From the NCBI RefSeq assembly GCF_020037025.1, contig NZ_JAIQLH010000055.1, positions 16,571 to 80,570 on the forward strand: DNA of 64,000 bases, given 5' to 3'. Below, piece after piece: positions 1 through 8,041 of the stretch. This DNA is from Streptomyces huiliensis. Lineage in GTDB: Bacteria; Actinomycetota; Actinomycetes; Streptomycetales; Streptomycetaceae. Position numbers and translations under genes: made by a program. The stretch's first letter is position 1; every line of letters starts with the position of its first letter. Under the pieces are notes generated by a model that was not told where the DNA came from, searched no databases, and saw only the letters and a list, made by a program, of their open reading frames with translations.

Positions 1-1206
1 GCGCAGGGCGGTGCCCCGGGTGCCGGCGGGCGGCCAGACGCGGTCGGTGGTCCACTGGTCGGGCGCCCGCTCGACGTCCGCCATCGGCTCGCGCTCGACG
101 CCGTTGTCGTAGCCCATCAGGTAGTGGTCGAACCACCGGTGCAGCGTGCGCACCCAGGCGTCGCGCCGGAAGTCGAACGGGTCGACGTGCCCGGTCTGCG
201 ACAGCCAGATCTTCCGCTCCACGCCGTTGGCGGCGAGCGCGTCCCACCACTGGCCGAGGTGCTTGGTGCGGACGTTGAGGTCCTGCATGCCGTGCACGGC
301 GAGGACGCTGGCGCGCACGTTGCCCGCGTCGCGGACGTAGTCGCGCTCGCTCCACAGCGGCGTCCGGTCGCCGTTGCGCGGCGCGCCCTCGACCAGCTTC
401 CGCTGGACGTCCTGGCAGCGGGCGCGCGCCTCGGCGCTCTCGACGCGCGACGCGAGGCCGTCGGGGCCGCTGTCGAAGAGGGCGGCGCCCTTGGCGAAGT
501 AGTAGTCGTACCAGGAGCTGATGGCGCCGATGGGGACGATGGTCTTCAGGCCCTCGACGCCGGTGGCGGCCACGCCGTTGGCGACCGTCCCGTCGTAGCT
601 CTTGCCGATCATGCCGACGGAGCCGGTCGTCCAGTCCGCCCGCACCGGCGTGCTCCCGGTGCGCGAACCGTACGCCCGCGCCCGTCCGTTGAGCCAGTCG
701 ACGACGGCCTTGGCGGACTGGACGTCCGAGCGCCCGCCGACGTCGACGCAGCCGTCGGAACGGTTCGTTCCGGCGAGGTCGACGAGTACGACGGCGTAGC
801 CGCGCGGCACGAAGTAGTTGTCGTAGAAGAGGGGGAACTGGACGGGCTTCCCCTGTGCGTCGTACGTCTTCTTCTGGCTCTCGTTGCCGCGTCCGCAGCA
901 GGAGTAGTACGGGCTGGCGTCCATGATCACGGGGACGCGGAGGCCCTTCTCGGCGGCCTCGCGGGGCCGGACGATGTCCACGGCCACCCGGTCCGTGCGG
1001 CCGGCGCGGGTGGGCGCCTCGACCCAGACGGACTCGCGGACGGCGCGGTCGTAGGAGTAGACGGGTCTGCTCTCGCCGGCGTGTCTCCCCGGTGGCGCGG
1101 CCTGGGCCGTGCCCGGGGGTACGGCGAGGGCGGCCAGCAGGGCGGCGAGGGCCGCCAGGACGAACGTGGTCCAGGGTGTGCGGGTGTTCCGCTTGGGTTT
1201 CGGCAC
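1..1206 (-). CDS. X-Pro dipeptidyl-peptidase (S15/CocE-NonD hydrolase), C-terminus cut by window edge
   Basis: Secreted serine peptidase of the S15 / CocE-NonD alpha/beta-hydrolase group, expected to release X-Pro dipeptides from peptides outside the cell. The start is a GTG giving MPKPKRNTRTPW followed by an Ala/Leu-rich signal peptide ending near AQAAP. The nucleophile sits in GKSYDG (Ser about residue 203) and the acid probably in MQDLNVR (Asp about 309); GHVDPFDF carries the likely His. The reading frame is open to base 1, so about 402 residues are present and the C-terminal jelly-roll domain is missing because the window ends. It is a close paralogue of the next minus-strand gene, with a terminator between them. 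The family assignment is firm; the substrate is inferred. Confidence 0.88.
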   Translation of the reverse strand, partial: MPKPKRNTRTPWTTFVLAALAALLAALAVPPGTAQAAPPGRHAGESRPVYSYDRAVRESVWVEAPTRAGRTDRVAVDIVRPREAAEKGLRVPVIMDASPYYSCCGRGNESQKKTYDAQGKPVQFPLFYDNYFVPRGYAVVLVDLAGTNRSDGCVDVGGRSDVQSAKAVVDWLNGRARAYGSRTGSTPVRADWTTGSVGMIGKSYDGTVANGVAATGVEGLKTIVPIGAISSWYDYYFAKGAALFDSGPDGLASRVESAEARARCQDVQRKLVEGAPRNGDRTPLWSERDYVRDAGNVRASVLAVHGMQDLNVRTKHLGQWWDALAANGVERKIWLSQTGHVDPFDFRRDAWVRTLHRWFDHYLMGYDNGVEREPMADVERAPDQWTTDRVWPPAGTRGTALR

Positions 1207-1260
1207 GGGCGGGAGAGTACGCGCGTCAACTGCCGTGCAGAAGGGGGTGGACGGGAAGAG

Positions 1261-1290
1261 GCGGCCCCGGGCCGACGGGCCCGGGGCCGC
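1261..1290. terminator. Hairpin terminator between the two tandem peptidase genes
   Basis: A perfect 13-bp stem (1261-1273 with 1278-1290) and a 4-base loop lies just past the stop of the 643-residue peptidase. It should end that minus-strand transcript before the downstream paralogue. No T-run is visible, as is common in Streptomyces. Confidence 0.6.
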
Positions 1291-1305
1291 CTCCGCGCCG
1301 CCGTG

Positions 1306-3237
1306 TCAGGTCCGGTCCTCGCCCGTGGCCCGGGCGTAGGCCGTGAAGCCGCCGACCACGGGCAGCTCCGCCGAGCTGCCGCTCAGGTCCACGGTCAGCT
1401 TCGGCCGGGACGCCGGGGCGTCGACGTACGGCTTGTCCGTACCGGCCACGATCAGGGCCAGCCGGTGCCCGGCCGGGACGACGTGGTCCGCCGCGCCGAG
1501 GTCGAGGGTGATCTCGTACGGCCTGCCGGGCGTGATCTCCCGCCGGGGCGACCCGGCGTAGTGGCCGAGCTCGGCCCAGCCGCGGCTGAAGACGGTCTGC
1601 TCCACCTTCTTGGTGGCGGGGACGGCCTTCTTGAAGCAGCCGGTGTCGCCGGGGGTGCCGCCGCCGAAGCACTCCTGCTCGGGGAGGAGGGTGACGCCGC
1701 CGCCGTTCTTGTAGTCCCGGATGGTGTCCGGGCCGAGGTCGACGAGGACGGCGGACAGGGTCGCCGAGTCGGTGGTCGGGGTGACCTTCAGCCGCACCGA
1801 ACCGTGGCCGGACAGCCGCAGTTCTCGGTGGAGGGGCTTGGTGGCGAACGCCGCCTTCGCCGGGGTCGGCCGGTCGGCGTCCGCCGCCCAGTCGAGCTCG
1901 CCGAGCGCGGGGTCGTCGGTGAACTCGGCCGTGGTCCCGGCCGCGGCGGGCTCGGTGCCCAGCGTTCCGGCGCCCGCGGCCGGTCCGGCGGCCGGGCGCA
2001 GGGTGGTGCCGCGGGTGCCGCTCGGCGGCCAGACCCGGTCGGTCGTCCACTGGCCGGGGGCCCGCTCGACGTCCGCCATCGGCTCGCGCTCGACGCCGTT
2101 GTCGTAGTCCATCAGGTAGTGGTCGAACCACCGGTGGAGGGCGGTCACCCACTCCTGGCGGCGGAACTCGAACGGGTCGGTGTGCGCGGCGGTCGAGAGC
2201 CAGATCTTGCGCTCGACGCCGTGCTCGGCCAGGCCGTCCCACCACTTGTTGATGTGCTGGGTACGGAGGTTGAGGTCCTGGAGGCCGTAGACGGCGAAGA
2301 CGCTGGCGCGCACCTTGTCCACGTCGCGGGTGTAGTCGCGCTCGGCCCACATGCCGGTCCAGTCGCCGTTCTTCGGCGAACCGTCGGTCAGCGCGCGCTC
2401 GACGGCCTTGCAGCGCGCCTTGGCCTCTTCGGTCTCGACATAGCGGGCGTGGCCGGCGATGCCCTCGGTGGAGTTGGTGGCGGCGCCCTTGTAGAAGTAG
2501 TAGCCGTACCAGGAGCTGATGGAGTTGATGGGCACGATGGTCTTCAGGCCCTCGACGCCGGTGGCGGCCACGCCGTTGGCGACCGTCCCGTCGTAGCTCT
2601 TGCCGATCATGCCGACGGAGCCGGTGCTCCAGTCGGCGTCGGCCCCGGTGTCCCCGGTGCGCGAGGTGAAGCCGTGCGCCCGGCCGTTGAACCAGTCGAC
2701 GACCGACCTGGCCGCCGCCACGTCCGACGGGCCGCCGACGTCCGAGCAGCCGTCGGAGCGGTTGGTGCCCGGTTCGTCCACCAGGGCCACGGCGTAGCCG
2801 CGCGGCACGAAGTAGTTGTCGTAGTAGAGCGGGAACTGCACGGGCCCGCCCTTGTCGTCGTACTTCTTGACCTGGCTCTCGGGCCCGCGGCCGATGCTCT
2901 GGTAGTACGGGCTGGCGTCCATGATCACGGGGACCTTGCGGCCCTGCTCGGCGGCTTCGCGGGGCCGGATGATGTCCACGGCCACCCGGTCCGTGCGCCC
3001 GTCGCCGTCGCTGTCCTTCCCCGTCTCGACGTAGACGGTCTCCCGGACGGCCTTGTCGTAGGAGTAGACCGGGGTGCTTCCCGCGGAGTTCCGTGCGGAG
3101 GGGGCGGCGTGCGCGGGGGCCGGTGTCGCGAGGAGAGCGGCCAGAAGGGCGGTGGCCGTGGCTGGAACCGTGCGTTTCAAGAAACCACTGTGTTTCAAGA
3201 GGCTACTGGTGCGTATGTGACGCATGTTGTTCTTCAC
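1306..3237 (-). CDS. X-Pro dipeptidyl-peptidase, complete paralogue (S15/CocE-NonD family)
   Basis: A complete 643-residue secreted peptidase, a normal length for the actinobacterial X-Pro dipeptidyl-peptidase group. A basic N-region is followed by a hydrophobic stretch TATALLAALLATP and a likely cleavage after AHA. The alpha/beta-hydrolase core has GKSYDG (Ser near residue 214), YGLQDLNLR and AHTDPFEF for the triad. The C-terminal beta-sandwich typical of PepX/CocE ends in VVGGFTAYARATGEDRT. The annotated start is GTG; an in-frame ATG four codons later is a possible alternative because no strong ribosome site is visible. Long blocks are identical with the neighbouring paralogue (for example NGVAATGVEGLKTIVPI), which indicates a tandem duplication. 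Confidence 0.9.
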   Translation of the reverse strand: MKNNMRHIRTSSLLKHSGFLKRTVPATATALLAALLATPAPAHAAPSARNSAGSTPVYSYDKAVRETVYVETGKDSDGDGRTDRVAVDIIRPREAAEQGRKVPVIMDASPYYQSIGRGPESQVKKYDDKGGPVQFPLYYDNYFVPRGYAVALVDEPGTNRSDGCSDVGGPSDVAAARSVVDWFNGRAHGFTSRTGDTGADADWSTGSVGMIGKSYDGTVANGVAATGVEGLKTIVPINSISSWYGYYFYKGAATNSTEGIAGHARYVETEEAKARCKAVERALTDGSPKNGDWTGMWAERDYTRDVDKVRASVFAVYGLQDLNLRTQHINKWWDGLAEHGVERKIWLSTAAHTDPFEFRRQEWVTALHRWFDHYLMDYDNGVEREPMADVERAPGQWTTDRVWPPSGTRGTTLRPAAGPAAGAGTLGTEPAAAGTTAEFTDDPALGELDWAADADRPTPAKAAFATKPLHRELRLSGHGSVRLKVTPTTDSATLSAVLVDLGPDTIRDYKNGGGVTLLPEQECFGGGTPGDTGCFKKAVPATKKVEQTVFSRGWAELGHYAGSPRREITPGRPYEITLDLGAADHVVPAGHRLALIVAGTDKPYVDAPASRPKLTVDLSGSSAELPVVGGFTAYARATGEDRT

Positions 3238-3462
3238 GGACGGACGCTAACGCAGCCAACTCCCGCTCTCCAAGCGGTAGATGACGTACCGCAAGGTATG
3301 TGGCCGACGCCATGGCGCGCGGCCCGGGGACGTTTTCCGGACACGTCCGCCGTGACGGCCGGATGTCGGTCACATGTCGGCATTCGGCATGGACATTCCC
3401 ACGGGCCCGGTGAGTGCATAGGCTGCGATCGATCTTCCGCCCCCTACGAGTTGGAGTGTCTC

Positions 3463-5004
3463 GTGCGTCACAGACTCCTCGTTCCGAGCGCCGCCGCCGC
3501 TGCCGCCTTCCTGCTGCTCGCGGTCCCCGCCTCGGCGGCCGACGGCACCCCGGGCGCACCGGGCATCGGGGACTCCTACTACCCCGACGCCGGCAACGGC
3601 GGTTACGACGTCTCCCACTACGACCTGCGGCTGAAGTACCAGCCGAAGACGGACCGGCTGGAAGGCACCGCGACCGTCACCGCGACCACGACGCAGGCGC
3701 TGTCCCGCTTCAACCTCGATCTGCTGCTGGACGTCAGCGAGGTGCTGGTCAACGGCAAGAAGGCCGCGTTCCGCAAGACCGGCACGCACGAGCTGGAGAT
3801 CACCCCCGCCGCGGCCCTCCCGCAGGGCAAGCACATCACCGTCGTCGTCCGCTACAGCGGCACCCCCTCCGCGGTGAAGGTGAACGGCTCGTCGGCCTGG
3901 CAGCGCACGCCGGACGGCGGCATCGCCGCGCAGGAGCCGGAGTCGGCCGCCTGGTGGTTCCCGAGCAACGACCACCCGCGCGACAAGGCCACGTACGACA
4001 TCTCGGTCGCCGTCCCCGACGACACCCAGGCGATCAGCAACGGCGTGCTCGCCTCCAAGACCTCCAAGCTCGGCTGGACGCGCTGGAACTGGCGCTCCAC
4101 CAAGCCGCAGGCGAGCTACCTCACCACGCTGGCCGTCGGCAAGTTCGAGATCACCACGGACACCACGGCCAACGGCCTGCCCGTGATCAACGCCTACAGC
4201 AAGGACCTGGGCGACAACCTGGAGCCGGCGAAGGCGAGCGTCGAGCGGAGCGCCGAGGTCATCGACTGGGAGAGCACCGTCTTCGGCCCGTACCCGTTCA
4301 CGGCCGTCGGCGGCTACGTGCCCAACGTGCCCACGCGGTTCGCCCTGGAGACGCAGACCCGGCCGTTCTACAGCCCCGCGCCCTTCGCCAACGGCGGCAA
4401 CGTCTCGCTCGTCGTGCACGAGCTGGCCCACCAGTGGTTCGGCGACAGCGTCTCGGTGAAGAACTGGCGGGACATCTGGGTCAACGAGGGCTTCGCCTCC
4501 TACGCGCAGTGGCTGTGGTCGGAGAAGGAGGGCGAGGGCACGGCGCAGGAGCTCGCGGACTACACGTACGCGCTCTACCCGGCCGGGGACAAGTTCTGGA
4601 CGGTCAAGCCGGCCGACCCGGGCGCGGACAAGCAGTTCGACGGCGCCGTCTACCAGCGCGGGGCCGTCGCCCTCCAGGCGCTGCGCAACACGGTCGGCGA
4701 CAAGGTCTTCTTCGAGACGCTCAAGGGCTGGACGGCGAAGAACCAGTACGGCAACGGGTCGGTCCAGGACTTCGTCGCCCACGCCGAGCAGGTCTCCGGG
4801 AAGAAGCTGAAGCCGCTCTTCGACACCTGGCTGTTCACCGCCTCCAAGCCGAGCGCGGCGGAGGCGGCCAAGGCGGGCATCGGCCTGCCGGCGAAGACCG
4901 GGGCGAAGGCCCGTACGGGTGCCGCGTCGCTCACCGCCAAGAAGCCGGCGCGACCCGCCTCCTGGCCGAAGATCCAGGACGCCCTCCGCACGCACGGTCA
5001 CTGA
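3463..5004 (+). CDS. Secreted M1-family zinc metallopeptidase
   Basis: A 513-residue secreted aminopeptidase-like zinc enzyme. The GTG start has GGAG seven bases upstream and begins a signal peptide, MRHRLLVPSAAAAAAF, with a likely Ala-Ser-Ala cleavage site. The gluzincin motif HELAHQWFGD supplies zinc ligands His319 and His323 with Glu320 as base; the third ligand is Glu342 in NEGFA, exactly 19 residues after His323. The usual GxMEN exopeptidase loop appears as FALETQ, the form common in the shorter actinobacterial M1 group. The Ala/Lys-rich tail lacks the large helical C-terminal domain of full-length PepN. The same frame is open far upstream, but only this start gives a signal peptide. Confidence 0.9.
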   Translation: MRHRLLVPSAAAAAAFLLLAVPASAADGTPGAPGIGDSYYPDAGNGGYDVSHYDLRLKYQPKTDRLEGTATVTATTTQALSRFNLDLLLDVSEVLVNGKKAAFRKTGTHELEITPAAALPQGKHITVVVRYSGTPSAVKVNGSSAWQRTPDGGIAAQEPESAAWWFPSNDHPRDKATYDISVAVPDDTQAISNGVLASKTSKLGWTRWNWRSTKPQASYLTTLAVGKFEITTDTTANGLPVINAYSKDLGDNLEPAKASVERSAEVIDWESTVFGPYPFTAVGGYVPNVPTRFALETQTRPFYSPAPFANGGNVSLVVHELAHQWFGDSVSVKNWRDIWVNEGFASYAQWLWSEKEGEGTAQELADYTYALYPAGDKFWTVKPADPGADKQFDGAVYQRGAVALQALRNTVGDKVFFETLKGWTAKNQYGNGSVQDFVAHAEQVSGKKLKPLFDTWLFTASKPSAAEAAKAGIGLPAKTGAKARTGAASLTAKKPARPASWPKIQDALRTHGH

Positions 5005-5026
5005 CCGGCCGCCGTTCGCGCTGACA

Positions 5027-5063
5027 GGGCCCGCCGTACCCCCGGCCCCGGTACGGCGGGCCC
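5027..5063. terminator. Strong hairpin terminator after the M1 peptidase
   Basis: A perfect 14-bp stem (5027-5040 with 5050-5063) with a 9-base loop begins 22 bases after the stop codon. Confidence 0.75.
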
Positions 5064-5204
5064 GCCGCGCGCGCTTCCTCGCAGGCGGTCCGCAGGCGGT
5101 CCGCTCTTACAGTGGTGGTGATACACCCCTACTGTTGCACTGCGCGCGTCCGCCGCCGTCGGGCGCGCGCGGCGAGTTCTTCGACGGAGAGCGAGGCACG
5201 GGGC

Positions 5205-6056
5205 ATGGCCACGGAGACCGGGGAGCCGGACCTCCTCACCGTCGACGAACTCGCCGCGCGCGCCGGCGTGACCGTCCGCACCATCCGTTTCTACAGCACG
5301 CGCGGGCTGCTGCCGCCGCCCGAGCTCGGTCCCCGCCGCGTGGGGCACTACGGGCCCGGGCACCTCTCCCGTCTCGCCCTGATCGAGGAGTTGCAGCACC
5401 AGGGCCTCACGCTCGCCGCCATCGAACGCTACCTGCGCCGGCTTCCGGATGATCTGAGCGCGCACGACCTCGCCATCCACCGGGCGGTGGTGGCCTCCTG
5501 GGTCCCGGACTGCACGGCGGAGATCACCCACGCCGAGCTGGAGCGCCGCGCGGGCCGCCCGCTGGCCGAGGACGACATCGCCAAGCTCGCCGCCATGGAC
5601 GTGCTGGAACGGCGGCCGGGGGTTGGGGAGTCGGGGGAGGCCGGGGAGGCGGCCGGGGAGCCCGGGGAGGCGGCCGAGGAGCCCGGGGCCTCGTCCTCGT
5701 CCGAGGAGGACCGCTTCCGCGTCGATCCGGGCCTGCTCGCGCTGGGTACGCAGCTGCTGGCCGTCCCCGCGCCTCTCTCCGCGGTCCTCGCCGCGCGTAC
5801 GGTGCTGCTGGACCACGCCCGGGCCACCGCCGAGGCACTGACCCGGCTGTTCCACGAGGAGGTGTGGGGTCCGTACGAGGCGCGGGAGACCGACCCGGCG
5901 GAGGTGGAGGCCATGAAGTCCCTGTCGGCGCACATGCAGCCGCTGGTGGTGCAGGCGCTGGTGACCGCGTTCCAGCGGGCGCTGCGGGAGGAACTGCGGC
6001 GGACCTACGGGACGGGCGGGGACGGGAACAGCGGCGGGGACGGGGGCGGGGGCTGA
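5205..6056 (+). CDS. MerR-family transcriptional regulator
   Basis: A 283-residue regulator. The N-terminal winged helix-turn-helix reads LTVDELAARAGVTVRTIRFY followed by the MerR wing region (GLLPPPEL, RRVGHYG, LALIEELQHQGLTLAAI), residues about 8-75. The middle contains an acidic Gly/Glu/Ala linker of about 30 residues (GESGEAGEAAGEPGEAAEEP) made of near-repeats. The C-terminal 110 residues are a helical domain without the cysteine pairs of metal-sensing MerR proteins, so the ligand is unknown. The ATG is preceded by GGAG and AGGCAC. A strong terminator isolates it from the upstream peptidase. The Gly-rich tail (GGDGNSGGDGGGG) is low complexity. Confidence 0.88.
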   Translation: MATETGEPDLLTVDELAARAGVTVRTIRFYSTRGLLPPPELGPRRVGHYGPGHLSRLALIEELQHQGLTLAAIERYLRRLPDDLSAHDLAIHRAVVASWVPDCTAEITHAELERRAGRPLAEDDIAKLAAMDVLERRPGVGESGEAGEAAGEPGEAAEEPGASSSSEEDRFRVDPGLLALGTQLLAVPAPLSAVLAARTVLLDHARATAEALTRLFHEEVWGPYEARETDPAEVEAMKSLSAHMQPLVVQALVTAFQRALREELRRTYGTGGDGNSGGDGGGG

Positions 6057-6145
6057 GGTCCCGGCCGGCAGGTTCGAGCGCGGGCCGAGGGGCGTCCGAC
6101 CGCGGCCCCAGGGCCTCTGCCCTCCCCTCCCCTACCCTCCACCCC

Positions 6146-6604
6146 ATGACTTCACGACTCCCCATGCTCCCGGTGGCAGCGGCCGGCGCCCTGCTCACCG
6201 TGCTCGCCTCCGGCCCGGCCGGCGCCGCCGGGCCGGAGTGCGCCGCCGGTCCGGTCGGCGTCTGGTCGGCGACGGTCACGGTCGACGGCATGTCCCCGCA
6301 CAGCTCCGAGATCGCGTTCGGTGAGGACGGCACCGCCTGCCTCAGCACCCCCGCGAGCACCGGCCGGGGCACCTGGACGGCGAGCGGCGGCGACCGTTTC
6401 ACGTACCGCGTCAAGGAGGTCTTCACGGGCGACGGAGCCTCCGGCTGGCTGGTGACCGACCAGAAGGCGGTCCGCTCGGGTGCCGTCTTCACCAGCTCGG
6501 GCCAGTCGAAGATCTACGACGCCCAGGGGCGGGAGGTGGCCACCAAGCAGGCCGTCATCAAGGCCACCCGGAAGAGCGCCACGGCGCCCGACTGCCACGC
6601 CTGA
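6146..6604 (+). CDS. Small secreted protein of unknown function
   Basis: A 152-residue protein with a clear signal peptide (MTSRLPMLPVAAAGALLTVLASGPAGA) and a compact mature domain beginning near GPECAAGPVGVW. The mature part has three cysteines (Cys early, Cys in TACLSTP, Cys near the end in PDCHA) and alternating short strands rich in Gly and Thr, consistent with a small secreted beta-domain (lipocalin-like or DUF-type). I do not recognise a named family. No operon partner is obvious, and a pyrimidine-rich leader with little ribosome-binding sequence precedes the ATG. Confidence 0.72.
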   Translation: MTSRLPMLPVAAAGALLTVLASGPAGAAGPECAAGPVGVWSATVTVDGMSPHSSEIAFGEDGTACLSTPASTGRGTWTASGGDRFTYRVKEVFTGDGASGWLVTDQKAVRSGAVFTSSGQSKIYDAQGREVATKQAVIKATRKSATAPDCHA

Positions 6605-6750
6605 CGGCCGCCCCCGGTGACCCGGGCGGATGCCGCCCGGCCGTGCGCCGCCTAGGCTGGAAAACCGGAGCCCGAGGTTTCCCGGTGGCGTGTCCGGACA
6701 TCCGCGAGACAGGTGATCGCCCGATCATGCCGGATCGCGGCCGGATTACG

Positions 6751-6833
6751 TCACGCCGGATCACGCGGGATCACGCGGGAACACGCGGGAACACGCCGGA
6801 TCACGATCCGTGCCCGACACGATCCGTGCCCGA
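6751..6833. repeat. Tandem 10-bp and 16-bp repeats upstream of the hemerythrin gene
   Basis: Six units of TCACGCGGGA type (10 bp, variants with ACAC and CCGGA) are followed by two identical 16-bp copies of CACGATCCGTGCCCGA. The array ends 31 bases before the ATG of the hemerythrin-domain gene, so it falls in the leader or promoter of that gene. Confidence 0.75.
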
Positions 6834-6864
6834 GACGAGCCCGCAACGACAGGGAGGCAACCTC

Positions 6865-7452
6865 ATGAGTGGTGCGAAGTCCGACCGGGAGCAGGCCGCC
6901 CGGCTGCCCGAGGGCGACGTCGTGGCCGTCCTGCTGGCGCAGCACGCCCGCATCAGGGAACTCTTCGCCGACGTCAAGGCGGCGGAAGGGGAGCACAAGA
7001 AGCAGGCGTTCGACGAGCTGAGGGCGCTGCTGGCCGTGCACGAGACGGCGGAGGAGATGGTCGTCCGGCCGGTGGCCCGCGACACCGCGGGCAAGAAGGA
7101 GGCGGACGCCCGCAACGCGGAGGAGGCCGAGGCGAACAAGGTCCTCGCCCGGCTGGAGAAGATGGACGTCGGCAGCCCCGAATTCGACGCGCAGTTGCTC
7201 GAGTTCGAGAAGGCCGTGGTGGAACACGCCGAGCACGAGGAACGCGAGGAGTTCCCCACGCTGCGGGCGGGCCGCGACGAGGCCCAGCTCAAGCGCATGG
7301 GGACCATGCTCCGCGCGGCCGAGAAGGTCGCCCCCACCCACCCGCACCCGGTGGCGGCCGGTTCCACCGCCGCGCAGTGGAGCGTGGGGCCGATCGCGTC
7401 CCTGGTGGACCGGACGAAGGACGCGATCAAGGGAGCCATGGCGCACCACTGA
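6865..7452 (+). CDS. Hemerythrin HHE-domain protein
   Basis: A 195-residue cytoplasmic protein with a four-helix hemerythrin-like domain expected to hold a di-iron centre. Candidate ligands are in QHARIRELF, HETAEEMVV and HAEHEEREEF. Such proteins in actinobacteria are linked to oxygen, nitric oxide or oxidative-stress sensing. The C-terminal 50 residues (PTHPHPVAAGSTAAQWSVGP and after) form a basic extension common in Streptomyces members. AGGGAGG lies eight bases before the ATG and fixes the start. Direct repeats sit just upstream. Confidence 0.87.
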   Translation: MSGAKSDREQAARLPEGDVVAVLLAQHARIRELFADVKAAEGEHKKQAFDELRALLAVHETAEEMVVRPVARDTAGKKEADARNAEEAEANKVLARLEKMDVGSPEFDAQLLEFEKAVVEHAEHEEREEFPTLRAGRDEAQLKRMGTMLRAAEKVAPTHPHPVAAGSTAAQWSVGPIASLVDRTKDAIKGAMAHH

Positions 7453-7467
7453 CGCCGCTTCGGGACG

Positions 7468-7506
7468 CCGGGCCGGCGGACGCGTGCACGTCGGCCCGCC
7501 GCCCGG
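7468..7506. terminator. Imperfect GC-rich hairpin between convergent genes
   Basis: An interrupted inverted repeat (GCCGGGCCGGCGGACG against CGTCGGCCCGCCGCCCGGC) fills the 55-base gap between the hemerythrin gene and the oppositely oriented membrane-protein gene, so it could terminate both. Confidence 0.45.
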
Positions 7507-7507
7507 C

Positions 7508-7915
7508 TCAGACGGAGTTCGCCGCGTCCTCGACGAGCCACATCGCCAGGCCCACCGCGGCAAGCATCACCAGCGTCATCTGCACCGCCAGCAACGCCAC
7601 CGTCTTGCGCCCGGCCGCCACCCGGCCGGCCGGCCCGGGCTCCAGGGACCACTCCCTGATCGTCGCCCGGTGGCCGACGGCCGACAGCGGCCAGAGGAGG
7701 AGCAGCGCGGCGCAGCCCGGGACCATCGCCTGCGGCGGGTAGCCGCCCACGACGCCCACCGCGACGAGGGCGGCGAGCCCTGTCACGGCGGACGCGCCGG
7801 CCTTCCACCGCGCCCTGCCCGGTGGTCTGAGGGGCAGCCAGAAGGCCAGGTCCACGGCCACCCCCACGGCGAGGGCGGTCCACCAGACGCCGATGGGGAG
7901 ATGTGCGGCACGCAT
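7508..7915 (-). CDS. Small integral membrane protein, unknown function
   Basis: A 135-residue protein with about four hydrophobic segments: VWWTALAVGVAVDLAFWLPL, ASAVTGLAALVAVGVVGGYP, AMVPGCAALLLLWPLSAVG and TVALLAVQMTLVMLAAVGLA. The start at MRAAHLPIG has GGGAG five bases upstream; the frame is open 14 codons further but without a ribosome site. No catalytic motif is seen. It stands alone, convergent with the hemerythrin gene and downstream of the beta-oxidation operon terminator. Confidence 0.7.
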   Translation of the reverse strand: MRAAHLPIGVWWTALAVGVAVDLAFWLPLRPPGRARWKAGASAVTGLAALVAVGVVGGYPPQAMVPGCAALLLLWPLSAVGHRATIREWSLEPGPAGRVAAGRKTVALLAVQMTLVMLAAVGLAMWLVEDAANSV

Positions 7916-7986
7916 GGCACTCCCGTCCTCAGGAAACGCGCGACGACCGCACAGCATAGGGAACGCGGCGTCCGGCGCCCGTAAGC

Positions 7987-8023
7987 GGGGCGGGACCCCG
8001 GCCTTCCGGCCGGTCCCCGCCCC
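7987..8023. terminator. Terminator of the beta-oxidation operon
   Basis: An inverted repeat GGGGCGGGACC... / ...GGTCCCCGCCCC with one bulged base and an inner CCGGCC/GGCCGG pairing lies 19 bases past the stop of the hydratase/dehydrogenase gene on the minus strand. Confidence 0.6.
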
Positions 8024-8041
8024 TTCAGCCGTCCCCGCCGG

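Noticed and set aside
124..5004. A 1626-codon open frame on the plus strand ending in the M1 peptidase
   Set aside because: Only the part from 3463 has family motifs, a signal peptide and a ribosome site; the rest is antisense to the two minus-strand peptidases.
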